Below, one piece after another: positions 24,960 through 33,151 of a stretch of 64,000 bases of DNA (its first letter is position 1; each line of letters starts with the position of its first letter). The DNA is from Chitinophagaceae bacterium. GTDB lineage: Bacteria > Bacteroidota > Bacteroidia > Chitinophagales > Chitinophagaceae. The stretch covers positions 62,001 to 126,000 of the forward strand of contig JALHNJ010000014.1 in the NCBI GenBank assembly GCA_022843585.1, written 5' to 3'. Under the pieces are notes generated by a model, which was not told where the DNA came from, did no database searches, and saw nothing but the letters and a program-made list of their open reading frames with translations. Both the position numbers and the translations under genes were made by a program.

Positions 24960-25920
24960 TATTCCTGAGAATTTCAGACAGCACTGCCTGTGCTGCCCAA
25001 ACTCTGTTTGCTGCTTCTTGTGTGATAATACTATTCGAACCGTCTAATATCTCATCGCTCAATTCCACATTTCTTCTTACCGGAAGACAATGCATCACTT
25101 TCGCATTATTAGTTATTGCTAATTTTTTATTTGTAAGCATCCATCTTGGATCGCTTTCATAAATTTTACCATAATCATTAAAAGTGCTCCAGTTCTTTAC
25201 GTATACAAAGTCAGCATCTTTCAGCGCTTCATTTTGATCATGTGTAACAGTAGCTCCTTTGGTGAATTCCCCGCTCAGTTCATAATCTTCCGGATGAGTA
25301 ATTACAAAATCAGCCTTGCCCCATGCATTTACCCATTGAGCAAAACTATTGGCTACACATTGCGGTAAAGGTTTTACATGCGGAGCCCAAGTCAATACAA
25401 TTTTTGGTTTTAGATTGATGATTTTAGATTTCTCCAACTCTTCTGTAATTGTAATAATGTCCGTAAGCGATTGTAGCGGATGTAATGTCGAGCTTTCTAA
25501 ACTCACCACAGGTATTCCTGCGTACTTGATAAATTGCTTAATGTATAATTCACTGTAATCGTCTTCTCTATTTTTAAGTGAAGGAAAAGTTCTGATGGCA
25601 AGAATGTCGAAGTATTTTCCAAACACAGGGGCTGCATCTTTTACATGTTCTACTGTTGTTCCGCTCATGATAGCCTCTTCTTCAAATTCCAACATCCAGC
25701 CTTCGCTGCCCACATTAAAAATGATTGGCTCCATCCCCAGGTTTTGTGCAGCGATCTGTGTGCTCAACCTTGTACGCATACTTGGATTAAGAAACAAGCA
25801 ACCAATCCGTTTATTAGTACCCAATGTTTTATCAATATAAGGATTGGCTTTATAAGCCAACGCCTTTTGCACTAATGCATCAATATTGCTTACATCATTA
25901 ACGGAAACAAAATTTTTCAA
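24952..25920 (-). CDS. N-acyl-ornithine carbamoyltransferase (acetyl or succinyl type)
   Basis: About 322 residues. There is no ATG at the front; a TTG at 25920 gives (M)KNFVSVNDV, which aligns with the start of the Bacteroides fragilis succinylornithine carbamoyltransferase as I remember it, so TTG is the probable start (another TTG at 25926 is less likely). The carbamoyl phosphate loop is S-M-R-T-R instead of S-T-R-T-R of ordinary ornithine enzymes, and the W-x-L-E-x-E block, H-P-L-Q-S-x-x-D, H-C-L-P-V-R-R and the proline-rich W-A-P-H-V-K-P-L-P follow that family. At residue 90, where the succinyl enzyme has Pro and the acetyl enzyme Glu, this protein has Val. Product is N-acylcitrulline. 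Confidence 0.88.
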   Translation of the reverse strand: MKNFVSVNDVSNIDALVQKALAYKANPYIDKTLGTNKRIGCLFLNPSMRTRLSTQIAAQNLGMEPIIFNVGSEGWMLEFEEEAIMSGTTVEHVKDAAPVFGKYFDILAIRTFPSLKNREDDYSELYIKQFIKYAGIPVVSLESSTLHPLQSLTDIITITEELEKSKIINLKPKIVLTWAPHVKPLPQCVANSFAQWVNAWGKADFVITHPEDYELSGEFTKGATVTHDQNEALKDADFVYVKNWSTFNDYGKIYESDPRWMLTNKKLAITNNAKVMHCLPVRRNVELSDEILDGSNSIITQEAANRVWAAQAVLSEILRNNG

Positions 25921-25982
25921 GCGCAATAATTTATTTGTTAGTCATCGTTCAGTTCATTGGTCATCAAATGCAGGGTCGTTTA

Positions 25983-27131
25983 TCAGGCCGTAGCCATCAA
26001 CTTTTCTACCTCTTCTTTTATCGAATCAATAAATTGTTCTGCATCCCTTTTCTTTAAACCAAGTGATGGCAATAAACGTATCACATTTGGTTTTGCTTCA
26101 CCGGTAAATATTTTCTGTTCCCACAACAAATTTTTCTTCAAATCTTTTAGTTCATCAGGTACATCAAACCCGATAATCAATCCACGACCTCTAATGTTTT
26201 TCAATTGTGGTATCGCTTCTAATTCATCTCTCAGATATTTGCCAACCATTACAGCGTTGCCCATCAGTTTTTCTTCTTCTATTATTTCTAATACGGCCAA
26301 TGCTGCTGCACAAGCCAGGTGATTGCCTCCGAATGTAGTGCCCAATTGAAAATGTTTTGGTTTGATATGCGGTGCAACAATAATTCCTGCCACAGGAAAA
26401 CCATTTCCCATCCCTTTAGCCATTGTATAGATATCGGCATTTACTCCTGCAAAATCATGACTAAAGAACTTTCCTGTTCTTCCATAGCCGCATTGCACAC
26501 TATCAGCAATATAAACTGCACCATGTTTATCACATAATGAACGGATCTTTTTCAAAAATGAATCTTCTGCTATATTTATACCCCCTACACCTTGAATTCC
26601 TTCTATTATAACAGATGAAATTTCTTTTCCATTTTTCTCAAAACATTCTTCTAACGCATCTTCATCGTTAAAAGGAAGGAAGATCACATTGTCTGTTTCG
26701 TTAACCGGTGCAGAATAGTTTTTGTTATCTGTTACTGCAACTGCCAACGATGTTCTGCCATGAAAGGATTTGCTGAAGGCAATTATTTTTTTTCTTCCAT
26801 TATGAAAGGAAGCAAGCTTCAATGCATTTTCATTCGCTTCAGCACCGCTGTTACAAAGAAATAGCTGGTAATCTGTTTTGCCGGATACTTTCCCCAGTTT
26901 CTCAGCCAGTTGCTGCTGCAATGGAATTCTGATCGAGTTAGAATAGAACGCAATTTGTTCTAACTGACCCTCTATGCGCTTCACCCAATGCGGATGTGTA
27001 TGTCCAATACTAATTACAGCATGGCCGCCGTAGAGGTCAAGATACTGTTCTCCCTTATCATCCCACACATAAGAGCCTTTGGCTTTTACAATGGTGATTT
27101 CGTTGATAGGATAAACATCAAATAAGTTCAT
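25983..27131 (-). CDS. argD: Acetylornithine aminotransferase
   Basis: 382 residues, class III PLP aminotransferase. It swaps the semialdehyde of N-acyl-glutamate for an amine, using glutamate. Visible: Y-L-D-L-Y-G-G-H-A-V near the start, N-S-G-A-E-A-N-E-N-A-L-K-L-A, the S-F-H-G-R-T substrate loop, a D-S-V-Q-C-G-Y-G-R-T-G block for cofactor binding, and A-K-G-M-G-N-G-F-P with the PLP lysine in the centre. Separated from argC by 9 bp and from the carbamoyltransferase by 62 bp, the widest gap in the operon. Confidence 0.94.
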   Translation of the reverse strand: MNLFDVYPINEITIVKAKGSYVWDDKGEQYLDLYGGHAVISIGHTHPHWVKRIEGQLEQIAFYSNSIRIPLQQQLAEKLGKVSGKTDYQLFLCNSGAEANENALKLASFHNGRKKIIAFSKSFHGRTSLAVAVTDNKNYSAPVNETDNVIFLPFNDEDALEECFEKNGKEISSVIIEGIQGVGGINIAEDSFLKKIRSLCDKHGAVYIADSVQCGYGRTGKFFSHDFAGVNADIYTMAKGMGNGFPVAGIIVAPHIKPKHFQLGTTFGGNHLACAAALAVLEIIEEEKLMGNAVMVGKYLRDELEAIPQLKNIRGRGLIIGFDVPDELKDLKKNLLWEQKIFTGEAKPNVIRLLPSLGLKKRDAEQFIDSIKEEVEKLMATA

Positions 27132-27140
27132 TTCTATAGT

Positions 27141-28133
27141 TTAAAAGTAACTGGCTTTAAGTTTGAGTCCCGAAGTTTCTTCCAGGCCAAACAGCAGGTT
27201 CATATTCTGCACAGCCTGGCCTGACGCACCTTTTACCAAATTATCAATCACAGAATGCACAACTAATTTGCTTCCTGCTTTTTCTAATTGAACGACTGCT
27301 TTATTGGTATTGACAACTTGTTTTAAAAAAACGGGTTCTTTAGTTACAACTGTAAACGGCTGCTCTTTATAGAATTCCGAATACAACACATTTAATTCTT
27401 CCAGGCTCAGGTCACAATGTAAAGTAGAGCTGATGAAAATACCTCTGGTAAAATCTCCTCTCCAGGGAACAAAACTCAGGTCCACATCATTGATGGGTTG
27501 TAATTGCAAAAGTGATTCGCCAATTTCACCAAGATGCTGATGCGTTAATGTTTTATAGGCTTGAATATTGTTGGCTCTCCAACTAAAATGAGAAGTAGAA
27601 GAAAGAGATTGCCCTGCACCCGTAGAACCAGTAATACCGGTTGTATAAATATCAGATAATAGACCGGCTTTTGCTAATGGTAATAATCCTAATTGGATAG
27701 CCGTAGCAAAACACCCCGGATTAGCAATGTTTTGTGCGGTCTTAATTTCTTCTTTGTTCAACTCGGGTAGACCGTATACAAATTGTCTGGCGCCAATGGA
27801 AGAATGTGCTGCTAATCGAAAATCATTTGCCAGGTCAATCACTTTGGTGATGCCGCTAATTTTATTCTCCGTCAAAAATTTATTTGATTCACCATGTCCT
27901 AAACATAAAAACAATACATCAATAGATCCGTCGGTGATACCGTTTGTGTCATCTGTAAAATGTAATGCAGATTCACCGATCAAATCCTGGTGAATGCTTT
28001 CGATAGATTTGCCAGCATTGCTACGGCTATGTATAAAAGAGATACTTGCACCGGGGTGATTTAACAATATTCTTATTAACTCACCTCCGGTGTAGCCTGC
28101 ACCTCCTATAATACCAACTTTAATTTTCTCCAT
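27141..28133 (-). CDS. argC: N-acetyl-gamma-glutamyl-phosphate reductase
   Basis: 330 residues. NADPH-dependent reduction of acyl-glutamyl phosphate to the semialdehyde. The N-terminal Rossmann loop I-G-G-A-G-Y-T-G-G-E-L-I-R, the active-site N-P-G-C-F-A-T-A with the catalytic Cys, and the G-S-T-G-A-G loop identify it. Its ATG lies 14 bp inside the end of argG, so the two are probably coupled in translation. The shorter N-terminal fold is the ordinary bacterial type. Confidence 0.95.
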   Translation of the reverse strand: MEKIKVGIIGGAGYTGGELIRILLNHPGASISFIHSRSNAGKSIESIHQDLIGESALHFTDDTNGITDGSIDVLFLCLGHGESNKFLTENKISGITKVIDLANDFRLAAHSSIGARQFVYGLPELNKEEIKTAQNIANPGCFATAIQLGLLPLAKAGLLSDIYTTGITGSTGAGQSLSSTSHFSWRANNIQAYKTLTHQHLGEIGESLLQLQPINDVDLSFVPWRGDFTRGIFISSTLHCDLSLEELNVLYSEFYKEQPFTVVTKEPVFLKQVVNTNKAVVQLEKAGSKLVVHSVIDNLVKGASGQAVQNMNLLFGLEETSGLKLKASYF

Positions 28134-29325
28134 TGGTGTCCGTCTTTACCAAATGATAAATAGATGTTTGATTGCCAAATATTTTGCTGAAACCTCTTAC
28201 ATCGTCACCGGTAAAACCAGTATTCATCTCACCATATTTACCAAACTTGCTGTTCATCAGATCATATTTACTTTCAATTCCTATAACCTGGAAACGGTAA
28301 GGATATAGTTGAACAAATACATCGCCTGTTACATTTCGCTGGCTGCTTTCCAAATAAGTTTCCATATCTCTCATCACCGGGTCAAGAATTTGCCCCTCAT
28401 GTAACCAGTTGCCATAGAATTGTGCTATCTGATCTTTCCATTGCAATTGCCACTTGCTCAGCACATGTTTTTCCAACGCATGATGAGCTTTTAAAATTAC
28501 CATTGGCGCAGCTGCTTCAAAACCAACTCTGCCTTTAATACCAATGATGGTATCACCAACATGTATATCACGGCCAATACCATAAGGTCCGGCTATAGTT
28601 TGTAAATATTGTATAGCATCTGCAGGGTGATCGAATTTTTTATCATTCACTTTTTTCAACTCACCTTTCTCAAAATGAAGTTTTACTTCTTCACTACCTG
28701 TTTTGGTTACTTGTGTAGGCCATGCTTCTTCCGGCAACATACCTTTTGATGATAATGTTTCTTTTCCTCCCACACTTGTTCCCCAAAGTCCTTTGTTGAT
28801 AGAGTACATTGATTTTTCAAAGTTCATATCAACATTCTTTGCTTTCAAATAAGCAATCTCTTCTTCACGACTCAATTTTAAATCCCTGATAGGTGTAATG
28901 ATCTCTACTCCCGGAATCATAATATGAAAGATCATATCGAACCGAACCTGGTCATTACCGGCACCGGTGCTACCATGTGCTACTGCATCTGCATTTAATT
29001 CCTCAGCATGTTCCGCAATATGCAATGCCTGGCTCAAACGTTCTGCCGATACAGACAAGGGATAGGTATTATTCTTTAACACATTTCCATAAATAAGATA
29101 TCGGATGATGCGTTCATAATATCCTTTTATTGCATTTACGGTCTTATGCGTTTTTACACCCAGTTTATATGCATGAGCTTCTACCTGTTTTAATTCTTCG
29201 GGAGTAAAACCACCAGTATTTACAATAATGCTATGCACTTCATAACCCAGGTCTTCTGTCAGGTATTTTACACAATAAGAAGTGTCTAAACCACCACTAA
29301 AACCTAAAACAACTTTTTTTGACAT
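28120..29325 (-). CDS. argG: Argininosuccinate synthase
   Basis: 401 residues. It joins citrulline and aspartate with ATP to make argininosuccinate. The PP-loop V-L-G-F-S-G-G-L-D-T-S-Y-C at the N-terminus binds pyrophosphate; A-H-G-S-T-G-A-G-N-D-Q-V-R-F, Y-S-I-N-K-G-L-W-G and the I-G-I-K-G-R-V-G-F-E-A-A segments follow as expected. Second gene of the arginine operon, 18 bp after the acetyltransferase. Full length, no anomalies seen. Confidence 0.95.
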   Translation of the reverse strand: MSKKVVLGFSGGLDTSYCVKYLTEDLGYEVHSIIVNTGGFTPEELKQVEAHAYKLGVKTHKTVNAIKGYYERIIRYLIYGNVLKNNTYPLSVSAERLSQALHIAEHAEELNADAVAHGSTGAGNDQVRFDMIFHIMIPGVEIITPIRDLKLSREEEIAYLKAKNVDMNFEKSMYSINKGLWGTSVGGKETLSSKGMLPEEAWPTQVTKTGSEEVKLHFEKGELKKVNDKKFDHPADAIQYLQTIAGPYGIGRDIHVGDTIIGIKGRVGFEAAAPMVILKAHHALEKHVLSKWQLQWKDQIAQFYGNWLHEGQILDPVMRDMETYLESSQRNVTGDVFVQLYPYRFQVIGIESKYDLMNSKFGKYGEMNTGFTGDDVRGFSKIFGNQTSIYHLVKTDTNGEN

Positions 29326-29343
29326 CGTATGTGAGGGGTTGAT

Positions 29344-30051
29344 TTATAAATGAAATAAATGATGCAGCAATGATTTTGGTTTTGCGGCACCACCGGTTTT
29401 ATCTTTTTTCATAAACGGACGTAACAATTTCCATTGTTTAAAACGTAATAAACGTTCAAATCCCTTTACATTTTCTTTAAAGAATTCTTTAGTTTCTTCC
29501 GGCTCGTAATGGTCTTTAGGATCAAAAAGCATGGCTGTACACATACAGTTCTTTCTCTCTTTACTCATCAGTATATCATAGTTCACACAGCTTTTGCAAC
29601 CAGCCCAAAAGGCTTCGTCCTGTGTTAGTTCAGAATAGGTAACTGGCTCATAACCCAGATCGCTGTTAATTTTCATAACGGCAAGTCCGGTTGTAAGACC
29701 AAATATTTTTGAATCCGGATATTTTTGACGGGAGAGATTGAATATTTTCTGCTTGATATTTTTTGCTACACCACTTTTTCTAAATGCAGGTGCAACAATC
29801 AATCCGCTGTTAGCAACATACTCTCCGTGTCCCCATGTTTCGATGTAGCAAAAACCAACCCATTCATTCTGGTCGGTAATTGCAATCACTGCTTTGCCTT
29901 CATCAATTTTTTGTTCAACATAATCAGGACTTCGCTTGGCAATACCTGTTCCACGGGCAGCGGCAGAAGCCTCCATCTCATCGGTGATGGTTTTGGAATA
30001 CACTTTATCAGCAGCAGTAGCTACCCTGATAATGATATTTTGATTGTCCAT
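29344..30051 (-). CDS. GNAT acetyltransferase leading the arginine operon
   Basis: 235 residues. Residues about 6-150 form a GNAT fold with the acetyl-CoA loop region near V-A-P-A-F-R-K-S-G-V-A-K. The C-terminal part has a cysteine cluster: C-K-S-C, then 15-odd residues later C-M-C, which may bind a metal. No classical argA or argJ is visible in the operon, so this first gene may supply N-acetylglutamate, the entry substrate; Bacteroidota operons commonly begin with such a gene. This role is inferred from context only. An unusual extra tail (about 50 residues, basic, ends L-L-H-H-L-F-H-L) follows. Confidence 0.7.
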   Translation of the reverse strand: MDNQNIIIRVATAADKVYSKTITDEMEASAAARGTGIAKRSPDYVEQKIDEGKAVIAITDQNEWVGFCYIETWGHGEYVANSGLIVAPAFRKSGVAKNIKQKIFNLSRQKYPDSKIFGLTTGLAVMKINSDLGYEPVTYSELTQDEAFWAGCKSCVNYDILMSKERKNCMCTAMLFDPKDHYEPEETKEFFKENVKGFERLLRFKQWKLLRPFMKKDKTGGAAKPKSLLHHLFHL

Positions 30052-30355
30052 TTTGTATTTAACTTGATATATAGCGGCTCACCAGTCCAAAAAATCATAT
30101 TGTGGGAGTTGCTTCACTGACAGGGACCATGGTGAAGGGTTCGTCCTGTCAGAATACAGGGCGACGTCGTGGGCGGCAAAATGTAAACAAGTCATACCCA
30201 ACAGCATAAACGCCGCAGGTAATAGATCCGTGAAAAGCGATTTGTTTAGTATGTGTCAGTATATTGCTCATGTTTACAAACAAGTCGTAAATTGGCAACA
30301 AATGTAAACTATTAATTGGTTTTATTGATAAAATTTTTGTTATAAAATTGCTTGT
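30052..30355 (-). promoter_or_regulatory. Leader of the arginine operon with alternative hairpins
   Basis: About 300 bp upstream of the GNAT gene with no convincing coding frame. On the transcript (minus) strand segment B, CTGACAGG at 30152..30145, can pair either with CCTGT just before it (30160..30156) or with CCTGTCAG at 30124..30117. The two structures exclude each other. There is no T run after either, so an effect on translation or RNA stability is more likely than a terminator. No clear ARG box was found. Confidence 0.4.
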
Positions 30356-30799
30356 ATGACAAATGATAATGAACAGTTTACCGAACAATCGTTAGAACAA
30401 AAACCTGCAAAGAAAAAAGTATCAGGATTTAAAAAATTTACCAGGACTTTATTGATACTTCTGCTGATAGGGCTGGGTGTATTTTTTTATTTCCGTTTTT
30501 TCTTTGTGTTCGGCGATGGTGTTAAAAGCGGGCATTTAAACTATGCAGTAAAAAAGGGGAATTTTTTCAAAACCTATGAAGGGAAATTAATTCAGGAAGG
30601 CTACCGAACAAAAACTCCCGGCTCTATTCAATCGTATGAGTTTGAGTTTTCTATAAAAAGTAAAGCCATTTACGATATTCTTTCTACCAACAGCGGTAAA
30701 TTATTCGATTTGCATTACAAAGAATATCACGGCGCATTACCCTGGCGGGGAAATACAAAGTATATAGTAGATAGCATTATCTCAATGAGGAGTGAGTAG
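30356..30799 (+). CDS. Small single-span membrane protein of unknown function
   Basis: 147 residues. A polar, Lys/Gln-rich N-terminus of about 30 residues, one transmembrane segment (about 32-50), then an extracytoplasmic domain of about 95 residues with K-x-G-N-F-F-K-T-Y-E-G-K-L and E-F-E-F-S-I-K segments. Similar short proteins are widespread in Bacteroidota and are sometimes mislabelled as 6-phosphogluconate dehydrogenase; nothing here supports that. It stands alone, divergent from the arginine operon. Function unknown. Confidence 0.7.
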   Translation: MTNDNEQFTEQSLEQKPAKKKVSGFKKFTRTLLILLLIGLGVFFYFRFFFVFGDGVKSGHLNYAVKKGNFFKTYEGKLIQEGYRTKTPGSIQSYEFEFSIKSKAIYDILSTNSGKLFDLHYKEYHGALPWRGNTKYIVDSIISMRSE

Positions 30800-30813
30800 T
30801 TTACTAGTAAACT
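30798..30813. repeat. 16-bp perfect palindrome at the end of the small membrane protein gene
   Basis: AGTTTACTAGTAAACT overlaps the TAG stop codon. It could form a short hairpin at the message end, but no T run follows. Confidence 0.5.
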
Positions 30814-30887
30814 GGGTAATTAGGAAATTAGGGTAGAGTATTTTATTATCCCGGCTGCAGTACTACTATTATCCTTGGTTGCGTCGC

Positions 30888-30905
30888 ACCCGATAGCTAT
30901 CGGGT
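30888..30905. repeat. 18-bp perfect palindrome, probable interspersed repeat
   Basis: ACCCGATAGCTATCGGGT in the gap between two convergent genes. The core CCCGATAGCTATCGGG is, from memory, frequent between genes in several Bacteroidota genomes, so this may be a copy of a REP-like element. The flanking sequence from about 30875 to 30945 is more GC-rich than its surroundings. Confidence 0.5.
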
Positions 30906-30984
30906 CTTGTACAGAACTCTCGCCTCAGTCGAGACGGATGAGCATTTGCGAATTACAAAATCGTGTTGTAAAATTAGCCTCAAC

Positions 30985-31674
30985 TCATTTTGCATACAGC
31001 AAAAAAATTGCTGGCCGCTTATGAATATCTATTTTTTCCTTTTGCCATTCACCAAGGGTCTTCGTTTTTATCCATTCGTTCTTACCAGTAATATCAACGG
31101 CAATACATAACCTTGTAGCCGGGTTGCAGTTTTTTACCAATGCTTCAATTAGTTGATTATTTCTATACGGCGTTTCTATAAAAATTTGTGTGCTATCTCT
31201 TTTCTGCGAATCCAATTCCAAATCTTTAATCGCTTTATTGCGTTGCGCAATATCAATTGGTAAATAACCAGCAAACCTAAATTGTTGACCATTCATTCCG
31301 CTGGCCATTAATGCCAATAAAATGGAATTAGGTCCCACCAAAGGTTTAATCGTCGCATTCATTTCTTGTGCAATTCCTACCAGGAATTGGCCAGGATCAG
31401 CCACCCCGGGGCAACCAGCGTCGCTAACAATGCCGATTATTGTATCATCTTTTAATCTGCTTTTGAAAATTGCTGCAGCGTTATTATCAATTGTATGCCA
31501 TTCGTAATTATCAATCACCATATCCTTCCATACTTGCTTAAAGTAGCGACGGGTCGTTCTTTCATTCTCTACAAAAAAAACAGTACATTTTTTTATTGCA
31601 TCAATAGCGTAAGTGTTAATAGCATCCAGCCCTTCTTCTGCGAGTAATGATGGTATAAGATATACTGTGGCCAT
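30985..31674 (-). CDS. RsmI-like SAM-dependent methyltransferase, short form
   Basis: 229 residues. It belongs to the tetrapyrrole methylase-like fold: an N-terminal beta strand with Y-L-I-P-S, the E-x-x-R-T-T-R-R segment, S-D-A-G-C-P-G-V-A-D-P-G (SAM and substrate loop), G-P-N-S-I-L-L-A-L-M-A-S-G, and E-T-P-Y-R-N. RsmI methylates the 2'-hydroxyl of C1402 in 16S rRNA but is normally about 280 residues with a C-terminal extension that is missing here. A second, shorter RsmI-type paralogue is common in Bacteroidota; its target is not clear. It is 10 bp after the EI24 gene. Confidence 0.8.
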   Translation of the reverse strand: MATVYLIPSLLAEEGLDAINTYAIDAIKKCTVFFVENERTTRRYFKQVWKDMVIDNYEWHTIDNNAAAIFKSRLKDDTIIGIVSDAGCPGVADPGQFLVGIAQEMNATIKPLVGPNSILLALMASGMNGQQFRFAGYLPIDIAQRNKAIKDLELDSQKRDSTQIFIETPYRNNQLIEALVKNCNPATRLCIAVDITGKNEWIKTKTLGEWQKEKIDIHKRPAIFLLYAK

Positions 31675-31684
31675 AAATAACGAA

Positions 31685-32431
31685 TCAGCTGTTTTTTACT
31701 TTATGAACACTAAGCGTAGCCGCAATAATTGCATACGCCGGTGCCAGTATGATGATAATATGCATAATGTAAAATATAAGGCCATTAGCAATAGCTAATC
31801 CTTTATGACGGCCAGTAAACGTAATGCTTTGTGCAGGTGTAAAGCCGGCTCTTGCAAAACTATAATCAAGCATCGAGAATCCGAAGTAATAACACTCCAT
31901 CAACAAAGCAATAACAGGAGTAATCCAACCTACTGCAGGTATCAACGATAGTAAGATAAGTGAAATCAGATACACTGATTGCCAACCACAATTTCTTACT
32001 GCCAATTTAATACTACGCAGACAATCCTTTTTAAGATCTTTCCAGTTAAATAAATGTTCCTTGCCTTCTATAATAGCTTCTGTTTTTTCACTTAAATAGG
32101 CAAATACCGGCGAGCCGATTATTAGTATGAGGTATTTGAAGAACGAGAAATAGAATAGAACTAATATCAGCCGCAGCATCATTCCAGTCATCACAAATAA
32201 AAAACTCAGCCATTCGCTTCTTTCTTTTTGTAGCCATGTTTCAATACCGAGTTGGCTGCTTATCCAGGAGATCACATCATTACCAGAAGACCAAAAGAAA
32301 AACATTCCAACGATAAACAATAACGCATAGATTATTCCAGGGATAATGATCCATTTAAACAGCCGATGTTTTTGAATAAACAACCGGGCATCTTCCCATG
32401 ATTGAGCCGCAATAACGATTTCTTTCAGCAA
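31685..32431 (-). CDS. EI24/CysZ-like membrane protein
   Basis: 248 residues with four to five hydrophobic segments and a loop pattern like the EI24 domain family, which includes the CysZ sulfate-uptake protein. The frame starts with TTG at 32431 followed by CTG AAA; no upstream ATG exists, and the L-K-E-I-V-I-A opening resembles family starts, so TTG is the probable start. The function is not certain: CysZ-type anion transport is one option, but many Bacteroidota members have no assigned role. It forms a two-gene unit with the RsmI-like gene. Confidence 0.68.
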   Translation of the reverse strand: MLKEIVIAAQSWEDARLFIQKHRLFKWIIIPGIIYALLFIVGMFFFWSSGNDVISWISSQLGIETWLQKERSEWLSFLFVMTGMMLRLILVLFYFSFFKYLILIIGSPVFAYLSEKTEAIIEGKEHLFNWKDLKKDCLRSIKLAVRNCGWQSVYLISLILLSLIPAVGWITPVIALLMECYYFGFSMLDYSFARAGFTPAQSITFTGRHKGLAIANGLIFYIMHIIIILAPAYAIIAATLSVHKVKNS

Positions 32432-32516
32432 AGCCTTAATTTGTAGCGGTAAATATAGTGAATAGTCAATAGTGTATTGTGAGTGAAAATCGGTTGTATA
32501 AAATTGAAGATCGGGT

Positions 32517-33122
32517 ATGAAAAAATTAGCAAATGAATTTTATCAACGAACTAATGTTTTGCAGATTGCTAGGGAGTTGTTGGGCAAAATAATAGTTACG
32601 AAATGGAATGGCATTACTACCTCCGGAAGAATTGTTGAAGTAGAAGCTTATAATGGCATTGTTGATAAAGCCTCTCATGCATTTGGTGGACGCAGAACCA
32701 ATCGCAATGAAATGATGTATGCGGGTGCAGGAGTGGCATACATTTATTTGTGCTATGGTATTCACCACCTTTTTAATGTGATAACAAATAGTACAGATAT
32801 TCCTCATGCAATATTAATAAGAGCAGTAGAACCAATTTTGGGATTTGAGGAAATGCTTAAACGAACCGGAAAGAAAAAATTAGACAACACTTTAACGAGA
32901 GGTCCGGGAAATGTTTCCAAAGCATTGGGTATCCATACAAGCCAAACTGGTTATTCGCTTCTCAGTAAAGAATTGTTTATTGCAGATGATAAGTGTAAAT
33001 ACAAAAAAAGTGAAATAGCCAGCTCCCCAAGAATTGGTGTAGACTATGCCGGCGATGATGCTTTATTGCCTTACAGATTTTATATAAAAGGAAATCCTTT
33101 TGTGAGCGGTAAACCAAAATAG
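32517..33122 (+). CDS. DNA-3-methyladenine glycosylase (AAG/MPG type)
   Basis: 201 residues. It removes alkylated purines from DNA to begin base excision repair. Conserved segments: G-R-I-V-E-V-E-A-Y near 40 (contains the catalytic Glu), D-x-A-S-H-A-F-G-G-R-R-T-x-R-N, M-Y-A-G-A-G-V-A-Y-I-Y-L-C-Y-G-I-H-H, R-A-V-E-P and G-P-G-N-V-S-K-A-L-G. Length matches the family. The end lies 29 bp before the SLC13 gene, so the pair may share a message, though the two functions are unrelated. Confidence 0.93.
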   Translation: MKKLANEFYQRTNVLQIARELLGKIIVTKWNGITTSGRIVEVEAYNGIVDKASHAFGGRRTNRNEMMYAGAGVAYIYLCYGIHHLFNVITNSTDIPHAILIRAVEPILGFEEMLKRTGKKKLDNTLTRGPGNVSKALGIHTSQTGYSLLSKELFIADDKCKYKKSEIASSPRIGVDYAGDDALLPYRFYIKGNPFVSGKPK

Positions 33123-33151
33123 ATTGTATTTTCAGCTAAAATCTAAACTGT

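Noticed and set aside
30149-30388. 79-codon minus-strand open frame in the arginine leader
   Set aside because: It runs into the divergent membrane protein gene and resembles no protein; treated as leader DNA.
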